A DNA stretch of 64,000 nucleotides from Turnera subulata (taxonomy: Eukaryota; Streptophyta; Magnoliopsida; Malpighiales; Passifloraceae), in the NCBI GenBank assembly GCA_028386065.3, contig JAKUCV010007332.1, positions 42,848 through 106,847 on the forward strand, in the 5' to 3' direction. The position numbers and the translations under genes are program-made. This document shows positions 36,682 through 48,996 of this stretch, in pieces (within the stretch, counting starts at the first letter, position 1; the number at the start of each line of letters is the position of its first letter). The notes beneath the pieces were generated by a model, which did no database searches, was not told where the DNA came from, and worked only from the letters and a program-made list of their open reading frames with translations.

Positions 36682-38934
36682 GGGTTTTTGGTACGGATGG
36701 TACCCATATTTTGATGGTTGAGACAATCGTGTGCCTAAAACTTTTCTCGAGACAATTATATACCTGGAGTTTTTGCGGGCAGGTCAGTCATGGGTCTCGG
36801 GCGGGGCATGTGCTGACGTGGTTTTTGCCCGATTTTGGGCTCCTGCCCGTGGCTCAAAACGACGTAGTATCACCATGATACGACGTCGTTTAGTGCCCAT
36901 GTGGCATGTGTGGGTCTCACCATTCTCCCAATAGCTTTCCACCCAATTCTTACCTGATTTGAGAGGTTCAACCGAAGAATTAAATGACCCGAAAAATGCT
37001 CCTAAGTCCCAATATATAAACGGCAAACTTAAATCTTTTTTTGTTACTTGCTAAACTAAATTAGAAAAAAGAAACACAAATGCAATTAACCCAAAATTTT
37101 CTCCAATCCTTACCCGAAATTTATTAAAACTTACCCCAGATAAATTTTAAAATGAATTTATTAATTATAATAATTATAATGAAATAAAGATTGACTTACA
37201 GGATACTACCTTTACTCCTAAATTCTCTACTTAATTTTCTCTAAAATTTATTGCCATAATCAAATTACAATCAAACTCCTCAATTCTCTCCCTAATAAAA
37301 TTAAAAACGTGATCCAATAATCCGATCACCACCATCATCATCCTCCCATTCCGATCACCACCATCATCATCCTCCCATCTGTAAATTTGACTGCAAATTG
37401 GACGACCCCATGGCTTCCTCTTCCTCTCCTCTACTCCCACCCCCAACCCGTCAAATCCTCTTCTGCAGCACTCCACACACAAAATCCAACCCACCACAAT
37501 TCCAACAATCTCTTTGTATCACATCCCATATACGAAATCTAACCCACCAATGACTGTCAACACTTTTTTTCAATCTGAAGACAACAACAGAGTGACCAGG
37601 ATGGACATGCCATGGTTGCGGTGGATCTGAAGGCGCCGGAGGGTCTGCAACCCGTGCGTGTCTGGGGCACGACAAGGAGAGCACGCCATCGCCAACTACT
37701 CGGTAAGCCTCCGACCTTTACTCTCTTCCTCCTCCCCTTTTCCTCTTCTATTGTTCTTCTTTTCTTGTGGTTGTTTGGGACTAACCCAATCGGATTTTTG
37801 CTTTTGTTGTATTGTGGTGTCGGATCTGGTGGTGTCGGTGTTAGGTGTTTACGGTGGCTGGCAGAAGCGGGTCACAGCTTCGGAGACCGACTAGTCGAGC
37901 TTAACTCGTCTAGGTGTTGCAACGGCGGTGATGGCAGCAGGGAGGAGGAGCAGCGTCGAGGGAGGAGTTCTCGGTCGGTATTGTGCGCGGTGGTGATGGC
38001 GACGAAATGGTGGTGGTCATGGTTCGGCGCGCGGGGAAGAGGAAAAAGAAGAGCGATGTGTTGCCGATGAGGGGAGGGTGGTGGTGTTTCGTGGAGGTGG
38101 TGGTGGTTGTGTTCTCCTAGGAGGCTAGGATTATGCCTTGGGTTAATTTTTTATTTTCTATTTTTTTTAGAAATAGTGGTGACTTGGTGGTAAGGAATAT
38201 TATGAAAAGATTATGAGAAAAAGTTGGATTATATGTCCTCTTTGAGATTATGTTTTTTTCAAAGAAAATCCTGATTTGATAATGCATTTCTAGCTCCATT
38301 AAATTTTTCTTTTTAAAAATTGGAAGTATGACGTAATTAAGATTATAAAATAAATATCATATCATTATGTACAAAAAAGATAAATACTGTTTAAAAATTT
38401 TTGAGTAAATTTATGAGAGATTTACGAATGTCAATCTTTTCTCTCTTTATAATTTTATCATGGTTAATAAAACTATTTAAAAATTTAAAAGTGCAGGATT
38501 TTTTTTAAAAAAATAGTTATGGATTATAATTTGGTTAATTAGAACTATGCACTTTTTTATTTAACTTAGCACGTCAAAAAATTTGATTTAATGTTTATAA
38601 TCGATACATGAGAGGATGTTTCGGGTCATTTAATTCTTTGGTTGAACCTCTTCATTCGGGTGAGAACCGGGTGGGTAGCTGCTGAGATAATGGGTTTGGA
38701 CCCACCCCTGCCATGTGGATGATGAAACGACGCCGTATTGTCCTGATACGACGTCGTTTTGAGTGCGGGCAGCAGGTCAAGAAAAGGGCAGAATCCATGT
38801 CAGCACATGCCCAGCCCGAGGCCCGTGACTGAACTGCCCGTTAAAAGTCCAGGTACATGATTGTCTCGAGAAAAGTTGTAGGTACATGATTGTCTCGAAC
38901 CATAAAATACAGGTACCATCCGTACCAAAAACCC
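36682..38934. mobile_element. Large TIR element (family C) inserted in a Cassandra LTR
   Basis: Inverted ends GGGTTTTTGGTACGGATGG and CCATCCGTACCAAAAACCC match perfectly, and the inversion continues with interruptions for over 250 bp (for example GGGTCTCGGGCGGGGCATG against its complement near 38810). The interior has a GC-rich block (37600-38110) in which a plus-strand reading frame ends at a GTAAGC donor-like site (about 37701), as in a captured 5' exon. It resembles the other MULEs here in design, but I found no 9-10-bp target duplication. No transposase is present. Confidence 0.75.
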
Positions 38935-38950
38935 TCAATACCTCAAATGA

Positions 38951-39220
38951 AGTGATTTCGAGGTTATATAGGTATGGGACTGTACAATTGAGAATAGCTT
39001 AAACGGTTTGATGGGTACTAACTATATCAGCAAGATACACCTACCTTTTCTGTGCTTATTCCAGAAAAAAACTCCAAAATTAAATGTACTTGACCTGGAA
39101 CAATTCTAGGATGGGTAACTTCTAGGAAAGTTTTTCCTAGAAGCATGCGAGTGAGGACAAAGCATGTTTGAAAGGTCCCGTGTTGGTCTATAGTGACAAT
39201 CGACAAGCCGGGACGTTACA
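38951..39220 (+). mobile_element. Cassandra LTR, right part with decayed 5S domain
   Basis: Sequence from GTGATTTCGAGGTT to GCCGGGACGTTACA follows the 3' two-thirds of the Cassandra LTR, including the 5S-derived region (ACTCCAAAATTAAATGTACTT, then AGGATGGGTAACTTCTAGG), which has lost several conserved bases. Its first 45 bp repeat the last 45 bp of the left part at 36638-36681. Confidence 0.8.
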
Positions 39221-39446
39221 TTTTCCATTTATGAGAAAGAGTTTCTTACTTGTTCAATCACCATGTCACAGTTGTTCCAGGCTAATCGTGGTCAAACTCT
39301 TGTTCAATTCTATTTTCCAAAGAAAGTATTAACTCAGAATAAGTTTTGGGCCATGATTAGCCGAGCCAATTTTTACCAACATTGTTTAAAGAGGTCAAAT
39401 ATTTTTTTGTTCCTTAGCTACCAAAATTAAAAGTCATCCTTATACT

Positions 39447-39763
39447 GGATTTCAGCTTATTTTCATCCCTCTGTTTACCTTATTTAGCCTATTTTGGTCT
39501 CTTTAACCAAAATCCGATGAAAATTATTAACGTGGCAAGTTTCTTAAAGTCATGTCGTCTATGTGAGACCCACATGTCAGGTCCATGTCAGCCACAGTCA
39601 CAACCCACGAGTTTATTCTTTAGTTGAACTTGAAATATAGGTCTCACATAGCTAACGTGGCACCAGAAAACTTCCCATGTTGATAATTTCCATCAGATTC
39701 TGGTGAAATAGACTAAACTTAGCCAAATGGGGCAAACACAGGGATGAAAATAAGTCAAAATCC
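39447..39763. mobile_element. Foldback MITE
   Basis: About 317 bp form a long imperfect palindrome. GGATTTCAGCTTATTTTCAT at the left pairs with ATGAAAATAAGTCAAAATCC at the right, and inner blocks TTAGCCTATTTTGG and GACCCACATGTC also have partners. No target duplication was seen and it is non-coding. Confidence 0.6.
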
Positions 39764-40384
39764 AACACATGAATTGGTTAACCCTGGACAAATTCGGTTT
39801 CAACTTGAAATTTACAAAGTATTGACCAAAAAAAATTATAGGTCACCATTATCTGGGTTTGCGTCCAGATAAGAAAATAATGGTTTTTGCAAAGAAAATT
39901 CAAATTATAAATTTTATAAATATTAAAAAGTTCTAAAAATCTAACTAATTCAAACTATTGTTTTACAAAATATGAATCAGAAGTTAATGATTTATATTTT
40001 GTACAATGTATTGATGGTCAGCCAATTTTTTTTTACTATGATGTGTCTTGACTTGATGGACAAGTCAGCAACTTTTTACGGAATATGCATTTAGGACTTA
40101 ATTGAACCATGTTAATAAACTTAGGACTAAATTAATTGGACGTTTTAAAAGGTTTAATACTCAATCGGATTTTCCAATCAAAAAAAATTCTCAATTCAGA
40201 TTTTCTAAAATAACTACAATCGGGATAAATTGCCTTTAGAACTTCATTATCATGGACACTTCAAGTTCAATTCAGGGTTATGCTGTTTGAGCAAAAAAAT
40301 GCTGGAGTAACATTCCATATATTGAAGAACGAAATTTTCCGTGAGTACTGGAGGAATTTTGTCTTGGTGTGTGTTAGTAATATC
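39764..40384. other. AT-rich intergenic stretch
   Basis: No gene, RNA or clear repeat was recognised. The last 8 bases are the target duplication of the next element. Confidence 0.5.
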
Positions 40385-40975
40385 TAGACCTGGCAATTCG
40401 TATTGTCGTGTCGGGTTCGTGTGGGGTTGAATAGGTAAACAGCTTCTAAATCTTCAACCCGACTCGACCCATTTAATAATCGTGTCGCGTCGTGTACAAC
40501 CCGTTTATTATCGTGTCGGGTTCGGGTTGACCTGCGGATTACCTATTAAGTCTACAAGCCTAAAAATCAGTATGAAATTTCTCTATTTTGCACAAGTCAT
40601 TGTATTTTTTAAGCAAATAGCCATATAATTAGATTTTCTCATATATTAAATAAAATTATAAATTATAGAATCATAATATAATAATATTTTAAAGCATTTA
40701 TAGAAATATTTGTGGATAATTTATTAACCTTGACCTTAAATATTAAATAAGTCTTATATTAAATCAGCAAAATATCTATACTCTAAATATAATCGGGTCA
40801 TAAATAGGTATTCATTGGGTTGGCAGGTCAACCCTCTACTTGACCTGCTAATTTTCGTGTCGTGTTGGGTCGACCCATTTAACTGAACGGGTTGAAAATC
40901 TCTGACCTATACCTGCTAATTTCGTGTCGGCTTCATGTCGGGTTGTCTGCATCAATACCCGTTTTGCCAGGTCTA
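40385..40975. mobile_element. hAT-type non-autonomous element, copy 1
   Basis: The element runs from TAGACCTGGCAA to TTGCCAGGTCTA and is flanked by the exact 8-bp duplication GTAATATC (40377-40384, 40976-40983). It is 591 bp. GC-rich ends full of GTCGGGTTGACC words enclose an AT-rich centre. It is non-coding. A second copy lies 1.2 kb to the right. Confidence 0.9.
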
Positions 40976-41313
40976 GTAATATCCTTCAAGTGAAGCATCT
41001 GAAATGTGTCTTTAAAGTTTGAAGGACTTTAGGGATTTCTTTGGCCACAGGAAATTCATAAATATTAGTAATTAAGCCCCTATCAGATATATGACGAAGA
41101 TAAATAATTTAATTTGAAATGAAGCTTCACTGAAGTCTTTTGAATCTCCAAAAGATGCAGAGGAGTTGTTCTTTTCTTGGCAGTTCCAAATTTTAGTAAG
41201 CTTTTCACTCTTGAAATTAGTACATTTAGTGGTATTGGCAACAATTTTTACTATAGGAGGGTAAGCCACTGGCATTCTTGAGCAGGCCAATCAGTAAGAA
41301 GAAGTCATTCCTG

Positions 41314-41563
41314 GGAAAGAACTTTTCGCTATTTTATTGGCACTAGACCATTGGAGGCATTACTTAGAGCATGGGCAGTTCATTATTAAAATTGACCATG
41401 AAAAGTTGATCAAGGACTTGTTGGAGCAGGGAATCCACAAAACTTCACAGAAGAAATGGATCTCTAAGGTTATGGGGTGGGGCTAATTAAATTACAAAAT
41501 TCTAAACAGGAAGAGGAAAGAAAATTATACTGTGGTTGATGCTCTATCTAGAAGAACCCATGT
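41314..41563 (+). pseudogene. Ty3/Gypsy RNase H fragment
   Basis: The plus strand reads KELFAILLALDHWRHYLEHG, then FIIKIDHEKL, QKKWISKVMG, and after an in-frame TAA, YKILNRKRKEN and VVDALSRR. This is the reverse-transcriptase-linked RNase H of Gypsy elements, including the terminal DALSRR signature. The neighbouring RT and integrase are absent. It is a short dead fragment lying between the two hAT copies. Confidence 0.8.
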
Positions 41564-42201
41564 GTCTACTCCTACAGCAGTTGTATGTTATGCAATTACA
41601 CAGGCCAGTAGTTCCTTCTTATTTTGAGGAAATACTTGAAAGCAATATGAGGCGGATGATTTAGAATAAATTTATGAATTCATAAAACATTGTCCAGGTA
41701 TTAATAATATATCATATAAGTATGGTTGCGGTAAACAACATACTCTTCTTGTCTTCCAAGGGGCAGGATGAGGTTGTAGTCAGTGTGATACCATACCAGA
41801 TACCACCATGGATTAGAGAGATACCATTGATGCCCCATCTGGCACTTGCATGCTTCTACCTTTACTTTATGCAGATTTATAACTTTTCCTGACAAAAGAA
41901 AGCCTCCTAAGGTTCCACATGCAGACCAATGCAGCATCCATACTTTCCATGGGAATCACTATTCCAGATGCAGATGGTCTACCCCAACACTAGCCTCGCA
42001 CGATGCATGTGTGTCGTCGAGTATTTTTTGGCTGCGATTCCATGGGGAGTTTTTTTGAATTGTTGTCACACTAAAAAAATACGCTAGCTTTTTTCTTTTT
42101 TTTTTTTAAGTATCTAAGACTTGTTTCAATTGGAGGAGTTATTAGTGTCTTAATTTGTATGCAGTTTCTTAACGTTGGGAACGTGCGTGATATACATTTC
42201 A
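41564..42201 (+). other. Intergenic stretch between Gypsy remnant and hAT copy 2
   Basis: Possibly decayed continuation of the Gypsy element (spacer/integrase region), but no convincing translation was found. An integrase-like reading was looked for and not seen. Confidence 0.35.
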
Positions 42202-42209
42202 TCACGGCC

Positions 42210-42775
42210 TAGACCTGACAATTCGTGTTGTCGTGTCGGGTTGAACAGGTAAACGGGTTCTAAACCTTCAACCCGACCCGACCCATTTAATAATCATGTC
42301 GTGCCCAACCCGTTTATAATCGTGTCGGTTTCGGGTTGACTCGCGAGTTACCTATTAAGTCTAACAAGCCAAAAAATCAGTTTGAAATTTTTCTATTTTG
42401 TACAAGTCGTTGTATTTTTTAAACAAACAGGCATATAATTAGATTTTCTCATACAATAAATAAAATTATAAATTATAAAATCATAATATAATAATATTTT
42501 AAAGCATTTATAGAAATATTTTTGGATAATTTTAATAACTTTGGCCTTAAATATTAAATAAGTCTTATATTAAATTAGTAAAATATTTATACCCTAAATA
42601 TAATCGGTTCATAAACTGGTATCCATCGGGTTGGCAGGTCAACCCGCGACCTGACCTGCTAATTTTCGTGTCGTGTCGGGTCAACCCATTTAACAGAAAC
42701 GGGTTAAAAATTTCTGACCTATACCTACTAATTTCGTGTCGGGTTGTCGTGTCAATACCCGTTTTGCCAGGTCTC
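42210..42775. mobile_element. hAT-type non-autonomous element, copy 2
   Basis: Same family and same orientation as the element at 40385. It begins TAGACCTGACAATTCGTG and ends TTGCCAGGTCTC. The flanking 8-bp repeats TCACGGCC and TTACGGCC differ by one transition. It is 566 bp and non-coding. Confidence 0.85.
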
Positions 42776-42833
42776 TTACGGCCTTGACAGATCTCCTAAC
42801 CTCGAGCACTTGATAAAAAATAATAATAAGAAT

Positions 42834-44646
42834 GAGTAAATAGTTTTTTCTATCCTTAGACTTTGTCGATTTCGCATTTGTTGTCCCTCTTCGTTTAATT
42901 TCACTCATAGTGTCCCTGAACTCACAATTTACCGGGTCACCTTGTCCATTTTACCCACTATTGCAGGTTAATTGTTGCAGTGCCGACACTTGTCACGTGG
43001 GGCCCATGGGCTGCCATTTTTATATTTTTTTTGTTTTTTTCTCTAAAATTAATTTCTAAAAATCCTTTCTTAAATTATAAAAATTTTGAAAAAATAAATA
43101 TTAATTTTTATTTGACGAGAAAGAGGAAAAAATTGCAATTTGCCCATTTGTTTATTTTTTGGACCGAGTTATTTCTAATTTATTATTTTTTTGATACATA
43201 TTTTAAATTTATTATTTGACTAAAAAGCTTGCTGGTATATACCCTAAAAAATAAGAAGTTTGCTGGTAACCGTTGGATTAAAAACATGGACATGTGTTGA
43301 ACTGTTGATTGAACGAACACTTTGTATAACTCACAAAAATAGAACAATAAAAGAAAAAGATCTTAACTCTCTCCCTCTCTTTCCTCAACATCTAAACTTT
43401 GTTTTGCAGCAGTCACCACTATTTCAGGGCAGCCACCATACTGTTCTTTACAAAAAAAAAAAAACAACAGAGGCATCACCAAATTTAATAATCATAGCCA
43501 CCAATCGTCTCCCTTGTTCTCTGCCCTTTTAAAGAAAATTAAAATTTCAAGAAACCAATTAAGACACCAGATCTGTGGTTGGAGATTCCATCGGCGGCCA
43601 CCATCGGAGACCTGATCGCCGCAGCGATGCGGCAGTGCGAGAGGAAAGGCCGTCGCCCGACGAGTGGTAGAGCAAGGTGGTGTTCGTTGCTGCCAGACAA
43701 AACACGAGTCCCAACATGGGTACTCTCCCACTGTGGCCTCTGCTCCTCCGCCACGGTCACCGTCTCTTTGCCCCCATGTGAGCTGCTGCCGGACCTCACT
43801 CTTTCTTCTCCTATTCTTCGATTCGTGCTTGATGATGAAACTTACAAATTGGGTTGTGTGGTTGTGTGGACTATGGATCCAAAGTTTTGATTTAGAAATC
43901 CGAGTTCACCAATCAGAGTTGGGTATTTTTTTTATGCTAATCAGAGTTGGGTGTTATTGCTCTTGGGGGATCTGTATTTTTTTCTTTGAAGGTTTTTTTG
44001 GGATGCACCGGATTTGATTGATTATTGATGTTTTGGTTAAGGGATTAATTGGGATTTGGAAATGGCAATTGTGGGTTTAACTTTTCAGATTTGAACCTAA
44101 AAAGGCTGGAGAAGAGATCTTGCAGGTGGTGTGTTTTCCGGTGAAAGATGAGGGTGGTGATGGTTGCGTTGGGAGGTGACTTACCAGTGGAGGAGAAGGG
44201 TGTGTTCACTGGTTTTGGAGGTGATGGTCTCGTTGGAAAGTGATCATCTTTTTTTTTAACAATCAAACTTTTATGTATTAAATGCTAAGAGATGATTATT
44301 GCTTGATTAACGATTTAGGCATTAAAGTTGACATTAAAGTTGCTTGTCCACGCGTTGTTTCTTTTTTTGCATAAAAAATATTATTTTTTACTTTGCTTTT
44401 ACTTTTTAATAAGGGAAAACGGTTATTAAGAAATTTAGGGAAAAAGAATTAAAAAGTGGTAACTCGCGGGGCGGGACTCACGTGACACGTGTCAGCCCCA
44501 CGACATGTTCACCGGCTATAGGAGGTAAAAAGGACAACATGGCTCGGTAAATTGAGACTCCAGGGACATCATGAGTGAAATTAAACGAAGAGGGACAACA
44601 AATGCGAAATCGACAAAATGTAAGGATAGAAAAAAACTATTTACTC
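42834..44646. mobile_element. Non-autonomous MULE (family A, copy 2)
   Basis: The ends GAGTAAATAGTTTTTTCTAT and AAAAAACTATTTACTC are flanked by the exact 10-bp duplication TAATAAGAAT (42824-42833, 44647-44656). The TIRs of about 190 bp match those of the element at 1527-3227, including an identical AGAGGGACAACAAATGCGAA. The interior (43370-44270) is different, with a GC-rich gene-like block from about 43570 to 43890. No transposase is present. Shared ends with unrelated interiors suggest acquisition of other sequence. Confidence 0.88.
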
Positions 44647-44656
44647 TAATAAGAAT

Positions 44657-44826
44657 ACCTTCAAATTAATAACATCATCTTTTTAAATATACATGAATGT
44701 GAATGAAGGACTAATCTTTCTCCAAAATTCTATTGGTACCTGTTAAATTAGGTATCCTACCAACTGCAACCGTTCTATACACATTTCCAGATTTAGAACT
44801 TTGGTTGAAGCTAGTGACTTGGACCA
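44657..44826. other. Spacer between MULE and LINE
   Basis: No feature was seen in these 170 bases. Confidence 0.5.
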
Positions 44827-44983
44827 CTGCCCTCTTTTGGTCTTTTTTTTTTTCGTCAAAACCGGGAAATGATATTACTACTTAGACAGAGAGTTTACAC
44901 TATGTACAACATTAGCATAAAGCCAGTCTACTTCTATCCTGTTCTAGGAACTCGACAATTACAACTGGAGGGGAAATAAGAAC

Positions 44984-47900
44984 TCACAGTCCCTTACAAA
45001 GAGATGAAGCCGTAGCTGCTAACTTTTGAGCTGGTACGTTAGCTGCTGCATTAACAAAAGATAAGTCAAAATGATATGGGGGTGATTGCAATAATCTGAT
45101 CTCTGCTGCCATGGTTTTAAAATCATCATCCCAATCCAGACCATCAAAAAGCCACTCAAGAGTTTCTTGTGCTTCAGTTTCTAAACACATTTCTTTGATG
45201 CCCAGGTCCCTAGCTAATCTTAATCCATTGAGAATTGCCAAAATATCAGCTAAGAGGGAAGCCTCAGGCTCCAAAGACAACACAAAACCAATCACCCATC
45301 GGCCATCACTATCCCGACATACTCCTATAAGGAAAGTGCCATGCTCACGTGGAATTTTGGCTTTAGCAACATTCATCTTGTATGAACCTCTCCTTGGGGG
45401 GACCAAGACTGCAGGGCAACACCTATAATAGAAGCCGAGAATCTTGAAGTGGAAGATGAAGTTACCGAATCCCTGCAGCTTTTGGCCAGGACCTTGATGC
45501 ATCTACCTGGATTCGCTAGGTTCTCTTCCTCAGGCTCAAACACCCACTTGTTTCGCCATGTCCAAAGATGCCAACAAGTGACTGCGAAAATACTGGACCA
45601 TTCCTCACCAACCTTCTGGACATTTAAATTAAAAATCAGCCATGCTGATAATGAGGATAAGAAAAAATTAGAATCTAGTAAGTCCTCATTTAGGGCCAGC
45701 CATATCTCTTTAGCGACTATACAGTCACGTAATAAATGTAAAATCGATTCAGTAACTTGAGCACATCTCGGACAAATATCAGAGTCCGAAATGTGTCGAA
45801 GGGCTCTGATTTGGTTGGTGAGTAGTCTCTCGTGCGCCACCAGCCAGAGAAAAGAGTTAATCCTAGCTGGCCTTTTCCATCTCCACACTAGATTCCACAG
45901 CTTTTGTTTAGGACTCCAATTTTCCTGCTCCAATAACCGGTAGGCAGATTTCACAGAAAACAAACCTCTTAAGTCCTCAATCCAAAATGGTTGGTCAGGC
46001 CCCCTTTCTGCTCTTGGAATAGTCATATGGGAGAAAAGATTCCACGCCTCAGGTGGAAGCATGGAAAGTAGAAGTCCCCAATCCCATTGGTGATCCAAAG
46101 ATACCAAATTAGCCACCACCTCGTTTTTGCAGTTTGAGGGGACTGCAGGCATCCAATCTAACAAACTAATATTATTATTGATCCATTTGTCCGACCAGAA
46201 TTTTGCAGTTTGGCCATCTTTAACTCTCCACCCCAAGTTGTCACGAAAAGTTGGCCAAATTTTAGAGATAGCACTCCAAATGACAGACCCGCATTTTTTC
46301 TTGAGGGAGTCTGGTGCACGGCCTTGACCGCGCATATATTTGTTGTTAAATATTTGCACCCACAATTTTTCAGTATCATTTACCAACATCCAGGCCAGTT
46401 TCATGGAAAAAGCATCGTTAATCGATCTCATTTTCCTAAGACCCGCTCCTCCCCTATTTCTTGGTTCGCATAGAACATCCCAACTGAGAAGGTGCACTTT
46501 GCGATGATCGGAGTTAGAACCCCAAATGAATTGTCTTGCCAAACTATCAAGTTTGACTTATGTCAGTCTTGGAAGCCGGATTGTTTGCATGGAATACGTA
46601 GGTAGTGCGTTGAGGACCGATTTAGCAAGTGTGATTCTGCCGGCAAAGGACAGCTTTTCCGTTTTCCAGCCACTCAATTTTTGGAGGGCTTTGTCAACCA
46701 AATGATTAAAAGTGGAGCATCTCATATGGTCAAGCATTAACGGCATTCCAAGATGTCTTCCCAAATTGGTGGTAAGCTAGAATCCAAGTGCAGCCTTGAT
46801 ATTCATTGCCAAATCATCATCGACATTAATGGAAAAACAAACTCGGGATTTCTGATGACTTACTTTTTGGCCAAAAAATAAGCAGAAATTCTCCAAGCAT
46901 GCTCTGATTACTCTGACTTGATCCAAGGAAGCTTCAGCAAAAAGAAGAAGGTTATCAGCAAAAAATAAATGGGATAATTTAGGACCACCACTACTTAGGG
47001 AGATTGGTTTCCATTCCCCTTGTCTCACAGCCATGTCAATTAGAAGACCCAATTTTCCCATACATAAGACAAAAAGGTATGGAGAAATTGGGTCGCCTTG
47101 ACGGATACCCCGAGACGGGGAGAAAGTCGGTGTAGCCTCTCCATTCCAACACACTTGGAGAGATGAAGAAGATATGCATTTCATGAGGACCGAGACAAGG
47201 CTGGCCGGAAAACCCACCTCTAATAACGTCTCTTCAATGAAGCTCTATTTAAGGCGATCATACGCCTTCTCTAGGTCTATCTTAATCACCATGATGCCCG
47301 TAGAGCCTTCCTTCTTTTTCATGGAGTGTACCACTTCTTGAACCACAATAATGTTGTCGGATATAAGTCTTCCCGGTACAAAGCTAGATTGTGTGGGCGC
47401 CACAAGTTCTCCCAATAATGGCTTGATTCTATTTACTATCACTTTCGTGATCAGCTTATACAAAGTATTACACAAGCTGATCGGGCGAAATTGTGTGATA
47501 TTTTCAGGTTTTGGGACCTTGGGCAGGAGGACTATAAGAGTTTTATTTAACCGGTCATCCCACCACCCATTTTCTAGAACATCTTTCACTAAGCTAATGA
47601 TTTTTGGACCAATTACATCCCATTGAGTTTGGTAAAAAATAACATGTATGTCATCCGGCCCGGGGGCTTTTAAAGGCCCCATTTGCATTAGGGCCTCTTT
47701 GATCTCAAGGTCTGAGATTGGGTCAATCAGCCCATCAAGTCTGCACTGATCCACCACCGGGAAAAAATATGGGAGTGGGAAGATTGCATGCACACTGCCT
47801 TCGTCACAAAAAAGATTCTGAAAATATGAGGTGGCAATAGATTTGAGCACATATCCATCAGTTTGCCATTGTCCTGCATCATCCATGAGTGCCTCAACCT

Positions 47901-48996
47901 TGTTCCTCTTTCATCTTATGATGGTGGTTGCATGAAAATACGCCGTATTGCGATCCCCTTCTTGAATCCATTGACGTCTCGCCTTTTGCGCCCAATAAAG
48001 CTCCTCTTAGACCAGCACGCTATCCAATTCCATTCTCAACTCTAATTTAAGTTTAGAGAGGAAAGTGGATGGCATGCGCTCAAGGTATTTTTGAATTCCT
48101 GTTAGCTTAGCCAAAATTCTTTTCTTCCTTTTGTGAATATTACCGAAAACCATTCTGTTCCATCCCTGAAGCTTAGGAATAAAATTCTCCACAGCTTGGA
48201 CGATGTCGACATTAAAATCCCAGTCATTTTTCACCAACTCTCCGAACCCAGGGTATGTCAGCCAAGCCGCTTGGAAGCAGAAAGGTCGACTATCTTTTGG
48301 AGGAGGGGGACTACCATTCTTGATAATAATTGGTCTATGGTCAGAACATGAATAGGGGAGGTGAGATGCTGAGGCTTCCGAAAATGTCACTCTCCAGAGA
48401 TCATTACAAAGAAACCTATCCAACCGAGCCTGGTCTCCAGCCCGTCTCTAAGTAAATTCACTGCCCTTGAATTCTAAATCAATGAGATTGGTCCTTGCAA
48501 AACAGTTCTGAAAATTTCGATTTGCCACTCCATCTTGCCCGAATCTGTTTTGCCTCTCTGAGCCATTTAAAATTGCATTAAAATCTCCTCCAAGCAACCA
48601 TGGCTCTTTAATACTGTTAGAAAGGGCCTCCAAATTTCTCCAGCAGAATTGACGCCACTTTTCCTGTGGGCTAGCATAAATGGCCGTGAACAAGAAAATG
48701 GTCTGGTTTTGTGTAACTCTAACATGTAAGAATTGTGTGTGATTGAGTAGCACCTGGATCTGAACTGAGTCATTATTCCAGAGTAACCAAATGCCCCCAG
48801 CAAAACCTCTGGCTTCAATCCGATGACTGTGAGAGAAACCAAGTCGTCGAATCTTCCTTCCTGCTCTGTTTCCACTTAAACGTGGCTCTACAACAACAGC
48901 AACCGCTGGTTTATTAACTCTACATACTTCTCGAAAATTCCTTACAAACTGTTTTTTTCCTGCCCCCTCGCAGTTCCAACATAGGATCTGTATCAT
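44984..48996 (-). pseudogene. LINE ORF2: endonuclease, reverse transcriptase, RNase H (broken)
   Basis: From 48996 to 45373 one frame is kept. The AP-endonuclease shows QILCWNCEGAG, LLGGDFNAIL and SDHRPIII. The reverse transcriptase shows FRPISLCNTLYKLI, FVPGRLISDN, GIRQGDPISPYLF and FFADNLLLF. The zf-RVT shows ICPRCAQVTESILHLL. In-frame stops are at 48448-48450, 48007-48009, 47911-47913, 47245-47247, 46777-46779 and 46558-46560. A frame change near 45450 leads to an RNase H-like domain (45502-44984) whose first catalytic Asp position reads NVAKAK. In the RT catalytic box the second aspartate is asparagine (FADN in place of FADD). It cannot make an active enzyme as it stands. Confidence 0.92.

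Noticed and set aside
37612..38070. 152-aa plus-strand open frame as a host gene
   Set aside because: It lies wholly inside the family C TIR element and has no recognisable domain; at most it is captured sequence, noted in the element entry.
45111..46473. Plus-strand open frames over the LINE
   Set aside because: They are antisense shadows of the well-supported minus-strand ORF2.
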